Assembly (NCBI RefSeq): GCF_000715075.1
Contig: NC_134080.1
Coordinates: 72,137,291-72,201,290 of the forward strand
Direction: 5' to 3'
DNA length: 64,000 bases
From: Nicotiana tabacum
Taxonomy: Eukaryota; Streptophyta; Magnoliopsida; Solanales; Solanaceae
The notes under the pieces are model-generated. The model did not search any database and was not told the DNA's origin. It saw only the letters and a program-made list of their open reading frames with translations. The translations under genes and the position numbers were made by a program. Numbering within the stretch: position 1 is the first letter of the stretch; the number at the start of each line of letters is the position of its first letter. Positions 1 to 10,530 of the stretch are shown here, one piece after another.

Positions 1-1
1 A

Positions 2-1453
2 TCAATTGTAGCCCCTATGACCAGGTTGACCCAGAAGGGTGCTCCATTTCAGTGGACGGAGGAGTGTGAGGCGAGCTTTCAGAAGCTCAAGACAGCCTTG
101 ACCACAACCCCAATTTTGTTACTGCCTACAGGTTCGGGGCCTTATACAGTCTATTGCGATGCCTCGAGGGTTGGCCTCAGAGCGGTGTTGATGCAGGATG
201 GTAGGGTAATTGCCTACGCGTCCAGACAGTTGAAGATACATGAGAAGAACTACCCTGTTCACGACCTTGAGTTAGCCGCCATTGTTCACGCCCTGAAGAT
301 TTGGCGCCATTACTTATATGGTGTGACGTGTGAGGTGTTCATGGATCATAAGAGTCTTCAGTATTTGTTCAAGCAAAAGGAGTTGAATTTGAGGCAGAGG
401 AGGTGGTTGGAATTGTTGAAAGATTATGACATCACTACCTTATATCACCCGGGAAAGGCCAATGTGGTGGCTGATGCCTTGAGTAGGAAGTCAGCCAGTA
501 TGGGCAGTGTTGCTTATATCCCGGTCGGTGAGAGACCGCTTGCTTTGGATGTTCAGGCTTTGGCAAATCAGTTTGTGAGGTTGGACATTTCTGAGCCTAG
601 TCGAGTATTAGCTTGCACGGTCTCTCGTTCTTCGTTATTGGAGCATATCCGTGATCGGCAGTTCGATGATCCCCATTTGTGTTACCTGAGAGACATGGTA
701 CAGCGTGGAGGTGCCAAGAAAGTAACCTTGGGAGATGATGGTGTATTGAGATTGCAGGGTCGAGTTTGTGTGCCTAACGTGGATGGGCTTCGGGAATTGA
801 TTTTAAAGGAGGCCCATAGTTCCCGGTACTCTATTCATCCGGGCGCCGCGAAGATGTATCAGAATTTGTGGCAGCATTATTGGTGGCGTAGAATGAAGAA
901 AGATATTGTGGCATATGTGGCACGGTGTTTGAATTGTCGGCAGGTTAAGTATGAGCATCAGAGACCTGGTGGGTCGTTTCAGAGGATTGAGCTTCCCGAG
1001 TGGAAGTGGGAGCGAATCACTATCGACTTTGTTACTGGACTTCCGTTGACTCGAAAGAAGTTTGACGCGGTTTGGGTTATTGTTGATAGGCTGACCAAGT
1101 CAGTGCATTTTATTCCCGTTGCAGCCACCTATTCATCCGAGAGATTAGCTGAGATTTACATTAGGGAGATCGTCTGCCTTCATGGGGTGCCCATATCTAT
1201 CATTTTGGACCGGGGTCCACAGTTTACCTCGCATTTCTGGAGAGCAGTTCAGCGAGAGTTAGGCACCCAGGTGCAGTTGAGCACAACATTTCATCCCCAG
1301 ACGGACGGTCAGTCCGAGAGGACTATTCAGATTCTTGAAGATATGCTTCGAACCTGTGTTATTGATTTTAGAGGCTCATGGGACAAGTTTTTGCCTTTAG
1401 CGGAGTTTGCTTACAACAACAGCTATCAGTCCAGTATTCAGATGGCACCGTAA
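2..1453 (+). pseudogene. gypsy pol: RNase H and integrase core (element A)
   Basis: The frame is open from base 2 and enters inside the RT/RNase H linker. Counting from the ATG at 17, the RNase H acidic residues appear as D48, E85, D110 and D153, the last within VVADALSRK. The integrase zinc-binding residues are H274, H287, C304 and C307, and the catalytic triad is D337, D398 and E434 with 35 residues between the last two. RNase H would remove genomic RNA during reverse transcription and integrase would insert the cDNA. All named residues are intact, so the enzyme core is well preserved. A stop in place of a tyrosine codon ends the frame at 1451-1453, just after a segment ending QMAP. Confidence 0.93.
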
Positions 1454-2110
1454 GAGGCTTTATATGGGAGACGGTGTAGATCTCTAGTTGGATGGTTTTA
1501 GTGGGGAGAGGCTCGATTATTGGGTACTGATTTGGTTCAGGAGGCCTTGGATAAAGTCCGGATTATTCAAGATAGACTTTGTACAGCTCAGTCCAGACAG
1601 AAAAGTTATGCAGACCGCAAGGTCAGAGATGTTGCTTTCATGGTTGGTGAGCGGGTATTGCGCTGTGTATCGCCTATGAAGGGCGTGATGAGATTTGGGA
1701 AAAAGGGCAAGCTCAGCCCTAGGTTCATCGGTCCATTTGAGATTCTTGATCGTATGGGAGAGGTGGCTTATAGACTTGCCTTGCCACCTAGCTTGTCAGC
1801 TGTGCATCCCGTGTTTCATGTATCTGTACTCCGAAAGTATCGCGGAGATCCATCGCACGTGTTAGATTTCAGCACTGTCCAATTAGACAAGGATCTGTCA
1901 TATGAGGAGGAGCCGGTGGCAATTCTAGACCGGCAGGTTCGACAGTTGAGGTCGAAAAGTTTTCCTTCAGTGCGTGTTCAGTGGAGAGGTCAGCCTCCTG
2001 AGGCATCGACCTGGGAGTCCAAGTCTGATATGCGGAGCCGTCATCCTCATTTATTTCCTGACTCAGGTACTTCTTTCTTTTGCCCGTTCGAGGACGAACG
2101 GTTGTTTTAG
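1454..2110 (+). pseudogene. gypsy integrase C-terminal domain and chromodomain-like tail (element A)
   Basis: This continues the same polyprotein after the stop at 1451. A second stop and a one-base shift occur near 1490-1510; from about 1520 the frame is open to the natural TAG at 2108-2110. The segment [14 protein letters not shown] is the GPY/F-type integrase C-terminal motif. The final 60 residues, starting [14 protein letters not shown] and including VQWRG and TWES, form the chromodomain-like module of chromoviruses. In these families it is thought to direct integration to heterochromatin. The ending FEDERLF recurs in elements B and E, so the C-terminus is complete. The purine tract and LTR A follow directly. 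Confidence 0.9.
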
Positions 2111-2120
2111 AGGTGGAGAA
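2111..2120 (+). other. polypurine tract of element A
   Basis: aggtggagaa lies directly before the TGTGACGACC start of LTR A. A purine-rich tract in this position primes plus-strand DNA synthesis in LTR retrotransposons. Confidence 0.8.
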
Positions 2121-2849
2121 TGTGACGACCCAAAGGGTCATTACCGTAATTCTTCCTTGTTCCATGCTTCTGAGGCCTTGAAAACCTCGTTTTTAGTCGC
2201 CTTGATTTGCGTGCGCAGTCCGGGCGCGTAGCCAGAAAGCTTTTATGTTGAAATATGCGAATTATGTGAAGAATTTGATGAATTTTGATATTAATATGCA
2301 TAATATTATCTTCGGTGAACATTTTGGGTAAACGGACCCGGACCTGTGATTCCACGGTCCCGGAGGGTCCGTAGAAAAATATGGAACTTGGGAGTGTGCC
2401 CGGAATCAAATTCCGAGGTCCCAAGCCCGAGAAATGAATTTTTGTGTGAAATTGTTTTCTGAAATAAATTAAGGAAAAAGAAGAAGAAAATTGATCAGAA
2501 AACTGTGGTATCGGGCTTGTATTTTGGTTCCGACGCCCGGTACGAGTCTTAAATATGTTTTAAGCACTATCTATAAAGTTTGGTTAAAAACAGACGTCAT
2601 ATGACGTGTTTCGGACTTAAAATGGGGAATTTGAGTTTTTTGAAAGTTGAAAGAAAATCATGTGTTTCGAGGCTTGATCCTATGTATATGATGTCGTTTT
2701 TGGCGATTTGATCGCACGAGTAAGTCCGTAAGGTGTTTTCGAGATCATATGAATATTTATTTTGGAGCCCTGAGGGCTCGGGTGAGTTTTGAGTGGGGCC
2801 CGGGAGGTCTTAGGTTTAAAAAAATGCAGGTTCGGATGTTGCAGGCCCC

Positions 2850-3060
2850 AGTGCGGCCGCGGTCATTTCCGCGCGGTCCGCACTGGCAGCCACACGGCCG
2901 CGGTACTTTACTGTGCGGTCCGCGTGATGGAGTACAGAGGTTCGACCAGCGCAGCCGCGCACCAAATCAGTGCGGTCCGCGCTGGGTAGGTTCAGAGAAA
3001 GCCCACTTCTTCCCTCCCTCGGCGCGACCGCGGTGCTTTTCTGCGCGGTCCGCGCCAGCC
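2850..3060 (+). repeat. palindromic GCGGCCGC / GCGGTCCGC cluster in LTR A
   Basis: In about 200 bases the sequence repeats paired GC palindromes: gcggccgcggt followed 15-30 bases later by gcggtccgc, with degenerate members such as gcgaccgcggt. Four pairs are recognisable. The cluster sits about 730-940 bases into the LTR and ends about 10 bases before the TATA-like sequence. Position next to the core promoter suggests promoter or methylation-related function, which is inference. Confidence 0.85.
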
Positions 3061-3070
3061 CCCAGCAAAA

Positions 3071-3080
3071 GTATATATAT
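3071..3080 (+). promoter_or_regulatory. putative TATA box of LTR A
   Basis: gtatatatat lies just after the palindromic cluster. Transcription would be expected about 30 bases downstream, near 3105, leaving a first exon of about 65 nt before the GTAAGT at 3170. Confidence 0.55.
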
Positions 3081-3169
3081 TCGGGACTTCAGTCATTTTT
3101 TTCCACTTTTCAAAAACCCTAAACCTAAGAGGCGATTTTCCAAATAACGTTTCTTCTCCAAAACCATTG

Positions 3170-3175
3170 GTAAGT
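3170..3175 (+). other. candidate 5' splice site 1 in LTR A
   Basis: The sequence ccattggtaagtgattt matches the plant 5' splice-site consensus (G|GTAAGT). It lies about 98 bases after the TATA-like sequence. Equivalent sites occur at the same distance from the promoter in LTR C (21798) and LTR E (37979). A second candidate is at 3589 (tcgaggtaagtgg). Confidence 0.45.
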
Positions 3176-3934
3176 GATTTCTAACTTAATTTCTTCACTT
3201 ATTAACATCTCTTAACATGATTTCAACTTCAAATCAAAGATTTTCATGGGGAAATTGGGTGTTTTGGGTAGAACCTAGGTTTTATACAAATTGAGAAGTT
3301 GGACCTCAATTTGGGGTCTGATTTCAAAACAAAACATATATTTGGATTCGTGGGAGAATGGGTAACCAGGTTTTGGTCTGAACCTCGAGTTTCGACCACG
3401 TGGGTCCGGGGGTATTTTTGACCTTTTTGGGAAAAAACCTTGTAAAAATTATTTTTATGCATTGGGGTTAGTTCCAATAGTAATTATTAATGCATTCAAG
3501 CAATTTGTGACTTGATTCGAGCGGTTGGGTGGTGAATTCGAGGGGTAAAGCTATTCTAGAAGCGTGAGTTGAGTTTGGAGCATTCGAGGTAAGTGGTTTG
3601 TCTAACCTTGTATGGGGGACCTTTCCCCTTAGGATGTGCTATATTTGATAATTGAAATGCCCTGTACGTGAGGTGACGAGCGCGTAGTTGAGCTAATTGT
3701 TGAAAATCCGGTTTTTCCTTAAGTATTTCAATTGAGTTCTTTTCTTGTTTTATTCTACTTGTGAATTTAGCATGTTGCTAGTCTAGAAAGGCATGTTTAG
3801 TTGACTTAATTGCTTATTTGCTTAAATTACCTGAATTGCATTACGTGAAGCATGTTAGGCTAGAAGTAAATGTTTACTTGGTACGAAATTAGCGTTTAAT
3901 TTAAAATTCTTGTGTTGCTGCTCTGTGTTTTAAA

Positions 3935-4165
3935 TTGGGACTACGGGTGAGATTCCCGAGAGATTCCCCCTGCACATTTACTTTGGGACTACGAGTTAGA
4001 TTCTCGGGATATTCCCCCTGCACATTTACTTTGGGACTGCGGGTTAGATTCCCGGGAGATCCCTGGCTTATATTGAGGATACCGAGAGATCCTCGGGATA
4101 CCAAGAGGTCCCTAGTACATGTCGAGGATACTAAGAGATCCTCAGGATACTTAGAGATCCCCGGT
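3935..4165 (+). repeat. tandem arrays in LTR A (about 49-bp and about 26-bp units)
   Basis: Three copies of a unit of about 49 bases begin at about 3937, 3982 and 4031 (key part tttgggactac... gattcccgggag). They are followed by a second, shorter repeat built from gaggatac(c/t)(g/a)agagatcc, present about three to four times to 4165. The second motif is the same one expanded on the minus strand in LTR B at 6710-6975. Confidence 0.8.
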
Positions 4166-4819
4166 TACTTTCCTTATGGTTTGCTTTCACCATTGTTTCC
4201 GCTATTGTATTCTTATTATCTTGCATAGATTCTTACCGTAGGTTCTCAATTGCACTGCTTATCTTATCCTGCCATCTTTATATTTTATTTAACCTCAGTA
4301 GGGCCCTGACCTTCCTCGTCACTACCCAACCGAGGTTAGGCTTGGCACTTACTGAGTACCGCTGTGGTGTACTCACGCCTCTTCTGCGCATGTTTTTTTT
4401 TTCATGTGTAGATCCAGGTACCTCCACTCAGGCGCACTATCAGTGAGGCAGGAGGACTACGGAGACTTCAAGGTAGATCTGATGCGTCCGCAGACCGACG
4501 AGTCTCCCTCTTTATTCTATCTTTAGTACTTAGTTCTCTTTCCTTCCGTTTGTTAGATATTCTGGAGTTTGGAGCCTCACTTTACATTTCTGTAGCCTGT
4601 GTTTTCCCGTGAGTTTCCGGGTTTTGGGATTTGTTTTAGTCTTGAGATATTGAGTCCTATTTGCCGAGCGGCATTCAGTACAAATTCCTTTTTAGATAAT
4701 CAAATATGGTATTCTATTTTTCCACAATTATTATGTTTCCGCAAGTGTTAGGCTTACCTGGTCATGGAGACTAGGTACCGTCATGACATGTTCACGATTG
4801 GTGAACTAGGGTCGTGACA

Positions 4820-5271
4820 CCATACATGGGTATATGTGTTATAACATCATCAAGCCTCTGAGGGCATCCCATCATATCATCTCAGCCACTGTGGGCAAAT
4901 CATCAACGTATACCAGCTAATCAGGTGGTGGTGCATATATAATGTCGTAACCTTTTCCCATGTTCCATATACATATGTATACATATATACGCGTATATAA
5001 CACCATCTGATCATGGGTAAAAGTACATGTATAAATGAATTCAATGCATGAGAAGTACGTCAATAAAATCTTTTGTAATGTCATTAGACCATTATGCCTT
5101 GAGAAGTATCATGAAGTAAACTTGTTTTTCAACTTACGTATTTTTGTGAGACCCATGAACATATGATAGAATAATAAGACATATGGGGAATCAAGAACAT
5201 AAACATATCTAGCATTTCTATGAATAGAGTCATTTATGGAAATTGTGCATTTTGCTCGTTTCATTTGTGTC
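4820..5271. other. AT-rich spacer, unassigned repeat-derived sequence
   Basis: No open frame or domain is recognisable. A run of alternating tatacatatgtataca-type sequence lies at about 4965-5000. The style (catcatatcatctcagcc, gtgggcaaatcatcaac) resembles decayed minus-strand LTR sequence, but I cannot match it to another part of this window. Confidence 0.4.
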
Positions 5272-5684
5272 GTATTTCACACCTCATTTATGTTCCACGC
5301 AACTCTATTACAAGGTTGAGTTAGAAGAGCTTTTCCAATTGAAGTGACGTTTTGAAAAGGGATTATTTATTATTTAGAGTCGCCACTTGGAATTGAGTTT
5401 TGGTGTTCCAAGTCACCTTTTATTTGAATCCCTTATCAAAAGGACTCCTAATTTATGGTCTACGAAAATAGAAGACTGAGTAAGGAATTGTGTTAACCGA
5501 GGGAAAGGTGTAAGGCACCCCTCGTGTCCCGTGGTTCTAGCACAGCCACATTACTGACTAATGTAAGGCTTAAATCAATTTTTAGCTATTCCTGTATTTT
5601 ATTGATTATGACTTATTTATTTTTGCTTAATTAATTATTATATTTTATTAATTGTGTTCACTAGATGCGGAACACACACAAGGT
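5272..5684 (-). repeat. old fragment of an Ogre-type LTR end
   Basis: The sequence aligns by eye with the start of the Ogre LTR at 46786-47060. Shared parts include gagtcgccacttgg, ggtgt(t/c)ccaagtcacc, gtaaggaatt(g/c)tgttaacc and cccgtggttcta versus ccgtggttcta. Only about 410 bases remain, ending at the LTR B boundary at 5685. It is clearly more diverged than the intact copy and so probably comes from an older insertion. Confidence 0.75.
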
Positions 5685-6709
5685 TGTCACGATCCAAAAT
5701 CCCTCTGAAGGAGTCGTGATGGTACCTAGTCTCTAAACTAGGTAAGCCTAACATTAACTAAGATTTCATTTACATTTGCTAACTTTAAATTAAATAATTC
5801 TTAACAAATTACAACTCTCAAAACCGGTGGTACAAGTCATAAGCCTTTCTAAGAATAGTTATACAAAATAAATACATCACTATTCCGAAACAAAGAAACA
5901 AATGGAAATAAGTACAAATGAAGGTGACTCTGAGGCCAGCGAACATTGTAGCAGGTTACCGTGAGTTTCCACAGCTACTATCGATTAATACCTGGATCTG
6001 TACACAAACATGTACAGGACTATAGTATGAGCACACCACGGCAGTGCCCAGTAAGTATCAAGTCTAACCTCGGTAGGGTAGTGACGAGGAACAGTCAAGA
6101 CACCTATTGGTCAAATGAAATGAATAGGATGGGATAATAAAATATCGAGATAAAGATAACGAGGTAATACCAATAGCCGAAAGAAATCAAAATACAACCA
6201 GTCGGAACAATAAAGGGAGAACATGGGTAATAACTAACGATAACCAAGTAAATCAACACTGACATAACAGGAACAGAGACAAGTAAGAATGTTCTCAAAT
6301 AAAGAAGGCAATGCCAACACAACCAATCACATCATGCCTGGTACACAATCCCGACCACCTCAACCCTCGATTTCTCATATCATAATCTCAGCTTCCGAAC
6401 CTTAAGCACACATGACACCTTTTGCCCGCATATTTGTCCATCTCACTTTTAACAACAAAATCCACATGCTATACATTACATAATGTCCGTACAAATACAC
6501 TCAAGAAGTTCAAGAAGTCTCATTTACATAATATAAAGTAAATTATAATTTCTAAACTAATTAGGAAAAACCAGCGAGAAAAGTTGAAGTTGTTTAATAT
6601 AATTAAGTGCAACAGTAAGAAATAACACAGAATAGAATTAACAACAACAACTATAATATATACAAAATAATCATGGAAATGAGTACAGCTCAACATAGAG
6701 ATAACAACC

Positions 6710-6975
6710 GGGGATCTCTCAGTATCCCGATGATCTCTTAGTATCCTCAATATGTGTGCTGGGGATCTCTCGGTATCCCGAGGATCTCTTAGTATCCTCA
6801 ATATAAGTGCTGGGGATCTCTCTTGGTATCCCGAGGATCTCTTGGTATCCTCAATATATGTGCTGGGGATCTCTTGGTATCCTCAATATATGTGTTGAGG
6901 ATCTTTTGGTATCCCGAAGATCTCTTGGTATCCTCAATATATGTGCTGGGAATATCTCGGTATCCCGCACTACAG
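6710..6975 (-). repeat. 51-53 bp tandem array in LTR B1
   Basis: ggggatctctcggtatcccg units begin at about 6711, 6761, 6812 and 6865, followed by degenerate or shortened copies to 6975. Each unit pairs a gatctct(c/t)(g/a)gtatcc half with a similar second half, so the unit itself is an older duplication. LTR A holds only a few copies of the same motif. Confidence 0.85.
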
Positions 6976-7039
6976 TCCAAATCAATATAAATGTACATGT
7001 ACACGGCATCACCCTTCGTGCCTTATCACTCTTCCCAAC

Positions 7040-7212
7040 CCAAACAGTAGAAATAACAACATCCCGGCAGCGGAGTCAACAATAGAAACAATAACATCCC
7101 GGTAAGGGAGTCAACAGTAGAAATAATAACGTCCAAACAATAACGTCCCGACAAGGGAATCAATAATAGAAACAATAAAATCTCGGCAAGGGAGTCAACA
7201 ATGAATAATAAG
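7040..7212 (-). repeat. about 36-bp tandem array in LTR B1
   Basis: Four to five copies of a unit containing cccggcaagggagtcaac and agaaacaataac. The spacing is about 36 bases with one longer interval. Copies differ at several positions, so the array is not recent. Confidence 0.75.
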
Positions 7213-8164
7213 GGTCACGAAAAAAACCAAGAAGCACGATAACCTCAACAAAACAATAAGACATAATAAGCACGTGATAGCTACAATAGTAACCACAACA
7301 ATTGGACATGTAACATATTTGCACGAAGTCATAGAGGAACTTACAATTAAGGAGTATCAAAATAATAAGGAAGGCAATCACTTCAATTAAGGCAATTAAG
7401 GGTCAATGTAACACGTATAATTAGAAGAAAGCTAATAACATGATATGGAGCATATAGAGGCAATTTATGCAATTAGGAAAACCAATTATAACGGGCTACT
7501 TTCCACATAATGAACAAAAAGACCTAAGAACCCTAGAGCAAATTTTCCACAAATAAGTACGAGCACACACTCGTCACCTTGCATGCACGAACTATAATTA
7601 GCATAGAAGACTCAAATTCTAAGGGAAAGTCCTCCACACAAGGTTAGGCAAGATACTTACCTCAGTCCGACCATTTCAATACTCAATTGAGCTTTTCGTT
7701 TACCAATTCATCAATGCTCGGCTCAATCTAGACAAAAACGACTTGAATACATCAAATAATGCAAGAGAAAACAATTTCAATTTACAAGACTATGATTCTT
7801 ATACAATTTGCAAAAAGTCAAATCCCCGGGCCCGTACCTCGGAACCCGACAAAATTTATAAAAACTGAACACCCATTCCGCTACGAGTTCACCCATATAA
7901 AAATTATCTAATTCCGATACCATTTGGTCATTCGAATCATCATTTTACATTTTTGAAAGATTTCACAATTTTCCCCAAATTTTCCTTTAGATTCTCATAA
8001 ACTTGATGTTAAATCTAAGATATAATCACAAAATATAGTTTGAAACGAATTAGAGATACTTACCCAATGATTTGGAGAAGTTTGGGGTTTTGGAAAATCA
8101 CCTATGGAGGTCTAGGGCTTGAGAAAATTAAAAAATGGGTGAAAATCCCGTCAAAAACCTCACT

Positions 8165-8330
8165 TAACAGGCCTCAGATGTCGCATTTACGACCCGGGGT
8201 TAGCAACTGTGAACCCTTGCAAATTGCGAAAAAAGCAAGGCTAGCAGAAGTCGCATTTGCGACAAAAAGTTTGCATTTGCGAACTGGGCATCGCAAATGC
8301 GTTGAAAAAGTTCTCATTTGCGAACACTCC
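8165..8330 (-). repeat. palindromic TCGCATTTGCGA cluster in LTR B1
   Basis: Copies and variants of the 12-base palindrome-like word tcgcatttgcga recur: tcgcatttacga, tcgcatttgcga, tgcatttgcga, tcgcaaatgcg, tcatttgcga. On the minus strand they lie about 860-1030 bases into the LTR, the same zone as the clusters of LTRs A, C and E. A 5' splice-site-like GTAAGT follows about 100 bases downstream at 8063. Confidence 0.85.
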
Positions 8331-9191
8331 AGAAACCAACAATTTTCCCGACACGAAAATGAGCATAACTTCCTCATACGATGTCGAAATTCAATGATTC
8401 TTTTTCCTATGGCTCCGTAATTTCGATACGGATCTAATGGTTCAAACAAAACTGAATTTGGATCTTATTTGCAGAATGTGGTATCATTTTTGCTTGAATA
8501 AACGACGATGAAGCATCCAAAAACAAGTGCAACATAGCCTAAACCTATCTGAAACTCCTCGATGCCCTCGGGCTCCAAACCAAACATGCACACAAGTCTA
8601 AAAATATCATACGGACTTACTCATGCGATCAAATTAACAAAATAACATCAAAAACTATGAATTTAACCTCAAAACTAATGATTTTCTAACTTTTCAACCG
8701 GGCGTCCAAATCACGTCAAATCAATTCTGATTCTCACCAAATTTCACATATAGGACTTAAATATCATAATAACTTATACCAGGCTCCGGAACTAAAATAC
8801 AGGCCCAATACCAATGAGTTCAAACATTAATTCATTTTTTTATTTTCTTTAAAAACCAGCACAATGATTTTCTTCAAAAATTGTTTTCTAAGGCTAGGGA
8901 CCTCGGAGTACAATTCCGGGCATGCGTCCAAGTCTCATATTTTACCGCGGACATCTGGGGATTGTCGAAACACAAATCCGGATCCGTTTACCAAAAATAT
9001 TGACCAAAGTCAACTAAAAACTATATTTTAACTCTATAAATTACTATATTTTTTTATATTTTCATATAAAAGCTTTCCGGTTTCACTCGCGGCATGCGTA
9101 TGCAAGTCGGTACATATAATATGAAGTTACTCGTGACCTCAAACTGCCAAACCAGACGCAATTGCTCAAAACAACCAGTTGGGTCGTTATA

Positions 9192-10530
9192 TCCTCATCC
9201 AGTTAAACATACGTTCGTCCTCAAACGTGCTCGGAGTCATTCCACATCCATTGAACCACTGAATGAGCTCACTATACATACACCCGGGGTGATTCCCCAT
9301 CACCCAACCTGAGCTGGACTGACAATGCAACTTAACTGAAGATCTCATCTCCTCATTAGCCCAAAACCTTAGAACAGAACCCAAACCTCAACATCTAAAA
9401 TTCATCATCGGATATGAATTCCACATCATCACACTGCATGAGACTTAATAAGATGAATCGAGCCAAATTTCTAATCCAGAATACAATCACACGCTGCTCC
9501 ACACAACTCAAATGCCCAAAGCAATAACCTCTAACCATCATAGCTGCTCAAATAACATCCTGGATGCTGGTAACACAGCTCGCATTAAATATAAACTTAT
9601 TCCGACCTCCACATAGCAGTTCATGATAAAGAAACATGCAGGAACTCATATCCTCACATGAAGACAACAAGTCAAAAAGCTCTCTCGCTCGCCAAGGGCC
9701 ATCACCCAAATCTTAGCAGAAACACCCTCATACTTCCAAACACTCCCCACCCTCAATACCTTAGCTCTAATATCAGGTCTAAGAACCTCATCTCAGCCAA
9801 TACAAGCAATCCAACTAACAACTCATCACGAAACCACACAGATTCTTACACTACACAATTTGTACACCAAATCAGCAATAACTCAATTATGCAGCACGAA
9901 TAAAGGAAAACAAAGTAGAAGAATTATCTAACATGTACAACATGTGTGATAACAAAAGTATAGGTTTTTCATCAAATCGTCCCACATAGGGAAGACACAA
10001 CACCAAATAAACACAAGGAAAGGGTATCCCACATAACATTCGCTGCGGCGTGCAACCCGCTCTTAGATGCTCATCAAGCCAAATACTCAGGTTCACTGAT
10101 CACATGAATACTGATATCAAGCACAACAGAGTGCACAAGTAAAACTGTGGGAAAATGAATGAAAGTGCTAAAGCATGGAAGAAGCAAGTACAACTAAGGT
10201 GCAATGAGCAAATCCACATCACGAGGGCTATCTCGCCCGCATCGCCATATGGCCTGAACAGAATTACAACATGCGTGGGGGAATTCATACAGCCTGATCG
10301 CCTAACACAGCATAAAAGAGTAACACATATCATAGGCTAGGGGCACAAATAATATCCATTCTGCCTGATAACATAACCATAATGAAGATCTCACGGGAGC
10401 ACACAAACTGGACCTGATACAAGATACATATTCTCATTGAGCTTCCAAATTGCCTCCAACCCAAATTCTATTTCTAAATAGGTAATTATACTTCAAAAAA
10501 ATGCACAGCGGCCTATCAATCATGCATTCT
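9192..10530 (-). pseudogene. element B internal region next to the 3' LTR, trace of a gypsy polyprotein end
   Basis: Minus-strand translation just before the LTR gives FEDERMFNWMRI, matching the FEDERLF and EDEHLF ends of the polyproteins of elements A and E. Upstream of that I see no integrase or chromodomain, only low-similarity sequence with short frames. The region is probably the non-coding body of a non-autonomous element, with the C-terminal codons kept as a relic. Confidence 0.55.

Larger units (their letters stand above)
1..4819 (+). mobile_element. Ty3/gypsy Tekay/Del-like element A, 3' half with 3' LTR
   Basis: The left end of the window lies inside the pol gene of a chromovirus-type LTR retrotransposon. 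Visible in order are RNase H, integrase, a chromodomain-like tail, a purine-rich tract at 2111-2120 and a 2.7 kb 3' LTR. The 5' LTR, gag, protease and most of RT lie outside the window. The domain order and the C-terminal chromodomain-like segment are typical of the Tekay/Del clade. The copy is dead: two in-frame stops and a frameshift lie near base 1450-1510. The first five bases after the LTR are ccata; the matching left target duplication cannot be checked. Confidence 0.93.
2121..4819 (+). repeat. LTR A, 3' long terminal repeat (2699 bp)
   Basis: The LTR begins TGTGACGACCC and ends GGGTCGTGACA, giving TG...CA ends with short inverted termini. It is flanked by a purine tract on the left. 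Inside, in order, are a GC-rich palindromic motif cluster (2850-3060), a TATA-like sequence (3071), a 5' splice-site-like GTAAGT at 3170 and another at 3589, two tandem arrays (3935-4165), and a block at 4288-4425 nearly identical to LTR C. The second LTR of this element is outside the window, so age cannot be estimated here. Confidence 0.9.
5685..9191 (-). repeat. LTR B1, 3' LTR of element B (about 3.5 kb)
   Basis: On the plus strand it starts tgtcacgatccaaaatcc, and on the minus strand it opens TATAACGACCCAAC, probably a G-to-A change of the usual TGTAACGACCC. The first 730 bases match the 5' LTR remnant at 19998-20751. Minus-strand contents in order: TCGCATTTGCGA-type cluster (8165-8330), GTAAGT at 8063, GTAAGT at 7660, a 36-bp array (7040-7212), a 51-53 bp array (6710-6975), and a conserved block at about 6000-6105 shared with LTRs A and C. 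Confidence 0.87.

Noticed and set aside
8040..8450. Overlapping open frames at the LTR B1 palindrome cluster
   Set aside because: They lie in both strands of an LTR promoter region and are not conserved in related LTRs.
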